Source of the DNA: Methylotenera_A sp040387095
GTDB taxonomy: Bacteria; Pseudomonadota; Gammaproteobacteria; Burkholderiales; Methylophilaceae
Length of the DNA: 8,629 bases
NCBI GenBank assembly: GCA_040387095.1
Contig: JAZKEJ010000173.1
Span: 1 to 8,629 of the forward strand
Reading direction: 5' to 3'
The notes beneath the pieces were generated by a model. It was not told where the DNA came from, ran no database searches, and worked only from the letters and a program-made list of their open reading frames with translations. A program made the translations under genes and the position numbers. Shown here piece after piece: positions 6,810-8,629 of this stretch; within the stretch, counting starts at the first letter, position 1, and every line of letters begins with the position of its first letter.

Positions 6810-7625
6810 ATGAACTTACCCCTACCAGATGTTGCAAGCACCCACATTGAAGATACACAAAACTTGCATGACGTGCGCCACCTAGACATCAATAAAGTGG
6901 GCATCAAATCCATTCGTCACCCAGTTGTTGTCAAAGATAAAAGTGGCGGCGAACAAAGCACTGTGGCTGTTTTTGATATGTACGTGCATCTGCCACATAA
7001 TTTCAAAGGCACGCATATGTCGCGTTTTATTGAGATTCTCAATACAAACGAACACGCCATCTCCATTGAATCATTCGAGTCAATTTTACGTGAAATGGTA
7101 CAACGTCTTGAAGCAGAATCTGGCTATGTAGAAATGCGTTTTCCGTATTTCGTCAATAAGTCTGCGCCAATTTCTGGTGTAAAAAGCTTGCTGGATTATG
7201 ACGTCACTTTTATCGGTGAAATCAACCATGGCAAGTTTGATATCACAGTCAAAGTGTTAGTCCCTGTGACCAGCCTTTGCCCGTGCAGCAAAAAAATATC
7301 CGATTATGGCGCGCATAATCAACGCAGCCACGTCACGGTCACGGCATTGATTAATGACTTTATCTGGATTGAAGACATTATCAGCCTGGTTGAAAAACAA
7401 GCATCCTGCGAATTATATGGCTTGCTGAAACGCCCAGATGAGAAATTTGTTACCGAACGTGCTTATGACAACCCAAAATTTGTTGAAGACATGGTGCGCG
7501 ATGTCGCCACGCAATTAAATAATGAAAAACGTATTGATAAGTTTGTGGTGGAATCTGAAAATTTTGAAAGCATTCACAACCACAGTGCCTATGCTTTGAT
7601 TGAGAATGACAAACGCATTAAATAA
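6810..7625 (+). CDS. folE2: GTP cyclohydrolase FolE2 (type IB)
   Basis: This 271-residue enzyme converts GTP to 7,8-dihydroneopterin triphosphate, the first step of folate (and, in methylotrophs, methanopterin-type) cofactor synthesis. It is the FolE2 type, which does not depend strictly on zinc and is unrelated in sequence to classical FolE. Family marks are VAVFDMYVHLP (52-62), FKGTHMSRFIE (65-75, with H69), the cysteine region SLCPCSKKISDYGAHNQRS (C157 and C159), and the late VTERAYDNPKFVED segment that holds the conserved glutamate. The length is normal for FolE2. An in-frame TAA two codons before ATG 6810 fixes the start; GGAG at 6794-6797 is a somewhat distant ribosome binding site. It lies 172 bases after dxs with a palindrome in the gap, so it may have its own promoter. 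A strong terminator follows. Confidence 0.95.
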   Translation: MNLPLPDVASTHIEDTQNLHDVRHLDINKVGIKSIRHPVVVKDKSGGEQSTVAVFDMYVHLPHNFKGTHMSRFIEILNTNEHAISIESFESILREMVQRLEAESGYVEMRFPYFVNKSAPISGVKSLLDYDVTFIGEINHGKFDITVKVLVPVTSLCPCSKKISDYGAHNQRSHVTVTALINDFIWIEDIISLVEKQASCELYGLLKRPDEKFVTERAYDNPKFVEDMVRDVATQLNNEKRIDKFVVESENFESIHNHSAYALIENDKRIK

Positions 7626-7640
7626 GCTTTTAGAAATCTT

Positions 7641-7676
7641 AATAAAAAAACGGGCTTAATAGCCCGTTTTTTTATT
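7641..7676. terminator. Strong bidirectional rho-independent terminator
   Basis: A perfect stem runs from TAAAAAAACGGGCT (7643-7656) to AGCCCGTTTTTTTA (7661-7674) with a TAAT loop, and two more A-T pairs extend it. The GC core is CGGGCT/AGCCCG and each strand ends in seven Ts. It lies 15 bases after the folE2 stop and 27 bases beyond the end of the convergent protease gene, so it can stop transcription from both sides. Confidence 0.95.
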
Positions 7677-7703
7677 GCTTAGAATATTTAATTAACGACC
7701 AAT

Positions 7704-8384
7704 TTAATATTTTTTCGTCAGCGTCATAATCGAATTATCGCGCTTCATTTGTACGCGATTCAAAGCAGACATACCCAATAATACATAAGGTGGAGATCCG
7801 CCTTCATGTATTACCGCTTCTACATTATTTAAAATAATCGTGCCGATTTTCAATGTATTCAATTTGACCAAATAAGCGCCCACCTCGCCATTCGCAGTAG
7901 AAAGCAATACCTTTTCGCCATTTTCGTAATCGATTTTGGCAAACTTCGCATCGCCACTATTCATGGCAACCGAGCTTGCACCTGTATCTACTACGTATTT
8001 TAGCGATGCACCGTTAATATTCAAATTGCCATAAAAATGGCCGCGGCTATCCGCATATAAATTCACCGGCGAATTCACGTCAGAACCACTAGTAGCAGCA
8101 ACCGATACCGCCTGACCCATTTTAAGGACTTGGCGCTTACCCTCAATCATAAAAGTTGCCGATTCACTATCAGCTGAAATGAGTTTAACGCCGTTTTTAG
8201 TTTGTCCTGCGCTCAGGCTTTGCGGGCTACCGCCGTTAATGGTGACAACCGCTTTATTGCTGAATAAGCCGACGACATTGACTAGCGTATTAGCCCATAC
8301 GCTTACACAGAACATACTCCAAATTAAGACTAGCAGCGCTCTTAGTAGAAATTCGGGTAATCTAGATACACTTAAGTTAACCAT
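7704..8384 (-). CDS. Exported retropepsin-like (clan AA) aspartic protease
   Basis: This protein of 226 residues (227 if the first of two adjacent ATGs is used; positions below use 227 numbering) belongs to the retropepsin-like bacterial proteases (TIGR02281-type). Residues 10-32 form a signal peptide or anchor with a hydrophobic core and a plausible cleavage site VWA/N after A32, so it acts in the periplasm. Residues about 35-96 (AVVTINGG...SAGQTKNGVKLIS...GKRQVLKMG) look like the small HR/PilP-type beta domain of GspC and PilP. Residues about 110-227 are the protease domain: SRGHFYGNLNING, catalytic D134 in VDTGASSVAMN, and the closing LLGMSALNRVQM. A retropepsin needs two such domains, so it should dimerise. 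GAAGGA (8390-8395) is two bases from the first ATG (8387) and five from the second (8384), favouring the second. It follows the transporter gene after 17 bases. Its substrate is unknown. Confidence 0.87.
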   Translation of the reverse strand: MVNLSVSRLPEFLLRALLVLIWSMFCVSVWANTLVNVVGLFSNKAVVTINGGSPQSLSAGQTKNGVKLISADSESATFMIEGKRQVLKMGQAVSVAATSGSDVNSPVNLYADSRGHFYGNLNINGASLKYVVDTGASSVAMNSGDAKFAKIDYENGEKVLLSTANGEVGAYLVKLNTLKIGTIILNNVEAVIHEGGSPPYVLLGMSALNRVQMKRDNSIMTLTKKY

Positions 8385-8401
8385 CATATTCCTTCAATTT
8401 T

Positions 8402-8629
8402 CTATCCAAACATGCCAGCACGTGCGTGCGTTTTTGCCAGTTTCAATCCCCATGCTATGACGATAAAACCTGCCAGCGGAAACATCGCCGCCAATAGAAA
8501 TGTATTCTCACCGCCTAAAAATTGCAAGGCATATCCACCGGCAAGACCGCCAACTGTTCCACCTACACCATACGCCACACTATTATAGATAGCTTGGCCT
8601 TTTGCTTGATGGCGCCCATTAAAAAACTG
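8402..8629 (-). CDS. MFS transporter, C-terminal end (partial)
   Basis: The last 228 bases encode, on the minus strand, the final 75 residues of a membrane transporter whose start lies beyond the window. The fragment begins FFNGRHQAKGQAIYNSVAYG, continues with glycine-rich GVGGTVGGLAGGYALQFLGG, then a hydrophobic helix TFLLAAMFPLAGFIVIAWGL, and ends in a basic tail. The N-G-R-H-Q-x-x-G-Q-A-x-Y-x-S pattern followed by a Gly-rich helix is typical of the late helices of MFS_1-like / phenylpropionate-permease (HcaT)-like transporters. The substrate cannot be predicted. The TAG stop lies 17 bases before the favoured protease start, so both genes are probably in one transcript. The frame is open to the window edge. 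Confidence 0.8.
   Translation of the reverse strand, partial: QFFNGRHQAKGQAIYNSVAYGVGGTVGGLAGGYALQFLGGENTFLLAAMFPLAGFIVIAWGLKLAKTHARAGMFG

Noticed and set aside
8179..8460. Plus-strand 93-codon frame opposite the protease and transporter genes
   Set aside because: It lies antisense to two genes with clear family motifs and has no recognisable features itself.

Overview
The window reads as a moderately AT-rich chromosome segment of a betaproteobacterium. The best guess is a methylotroph of the Methylophilaceae (Methylotenera-like). This rests on the run xseB-ispA-dxs followed by folE2, on protein wording that looks betaproteobacterial, and on the AT-leaning base composition. The family assignment is inference, because no rRNA or other taxonomic marker is present. 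No tRNA, rRNA, CRISPR array, insertion sequence or phage gene was seen.

Layout. (1) 22-653, plus strand: a VapBC-type toxin-antitoxin pair, an AbrB-fold antitoxin overlapped by a PIN-domain ribonuclease. (2) 672-2598, minus strand: a two-gene unit. It starts with a metallo-beta-lactamase-fold protein carrying the class II cyclic-nucleotide phosphodiesterase type HxHLDH motif. After 19 bases comes a protein with two cyclic-nucleotide-binding-type domains and a C-terminal rhodanese domain. (3) 2599-2969: a divergent intergenic region. (4) 2970-3626, plus: a carboxylesterase/phospholipase-type alpha/beta hydrolase. (5) 3788-6637, plus: xseB, ispA and dxs, probably one operon. Dxs and IspA act at the entry and the C15 step of MEP-pathway isoprenoid synthesis, and XseB is the exonuclease VII small subunit. 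The dxs gene is interrupted by a run of exactly 100 Ns (6171-6270) that is almost certainly an arbitrary-length scaffold gap. The two sides are in different frames and about 120 codons of conserved Dxs are missing, so the gene should not be called a pseudogene. (6) 6810-7625, plus: folE2, the alternative GTP cyclohydrolase that starts pterin synthesis, preceded by a near-perfect 30-bp palindrome. (7) 7641-7676: a strong bidirectional terminator between convergent genes. (8) 7704-8629, minus: an exported retropepsin-like aspartic protease, preceded in the same operon by the C-terminal end of an MFS transporter cut by the window edge.

Most of the window is housekeeping. The parts most worth a second look are the phosphodiesterase/cyclic-nucleotide sensor-rhodanese pair, the 25-codon reading frame that bridges xseB and ispA, the palindrome upstream of folE2, and the protease with a GspC/PilP-like N-terminal domain.
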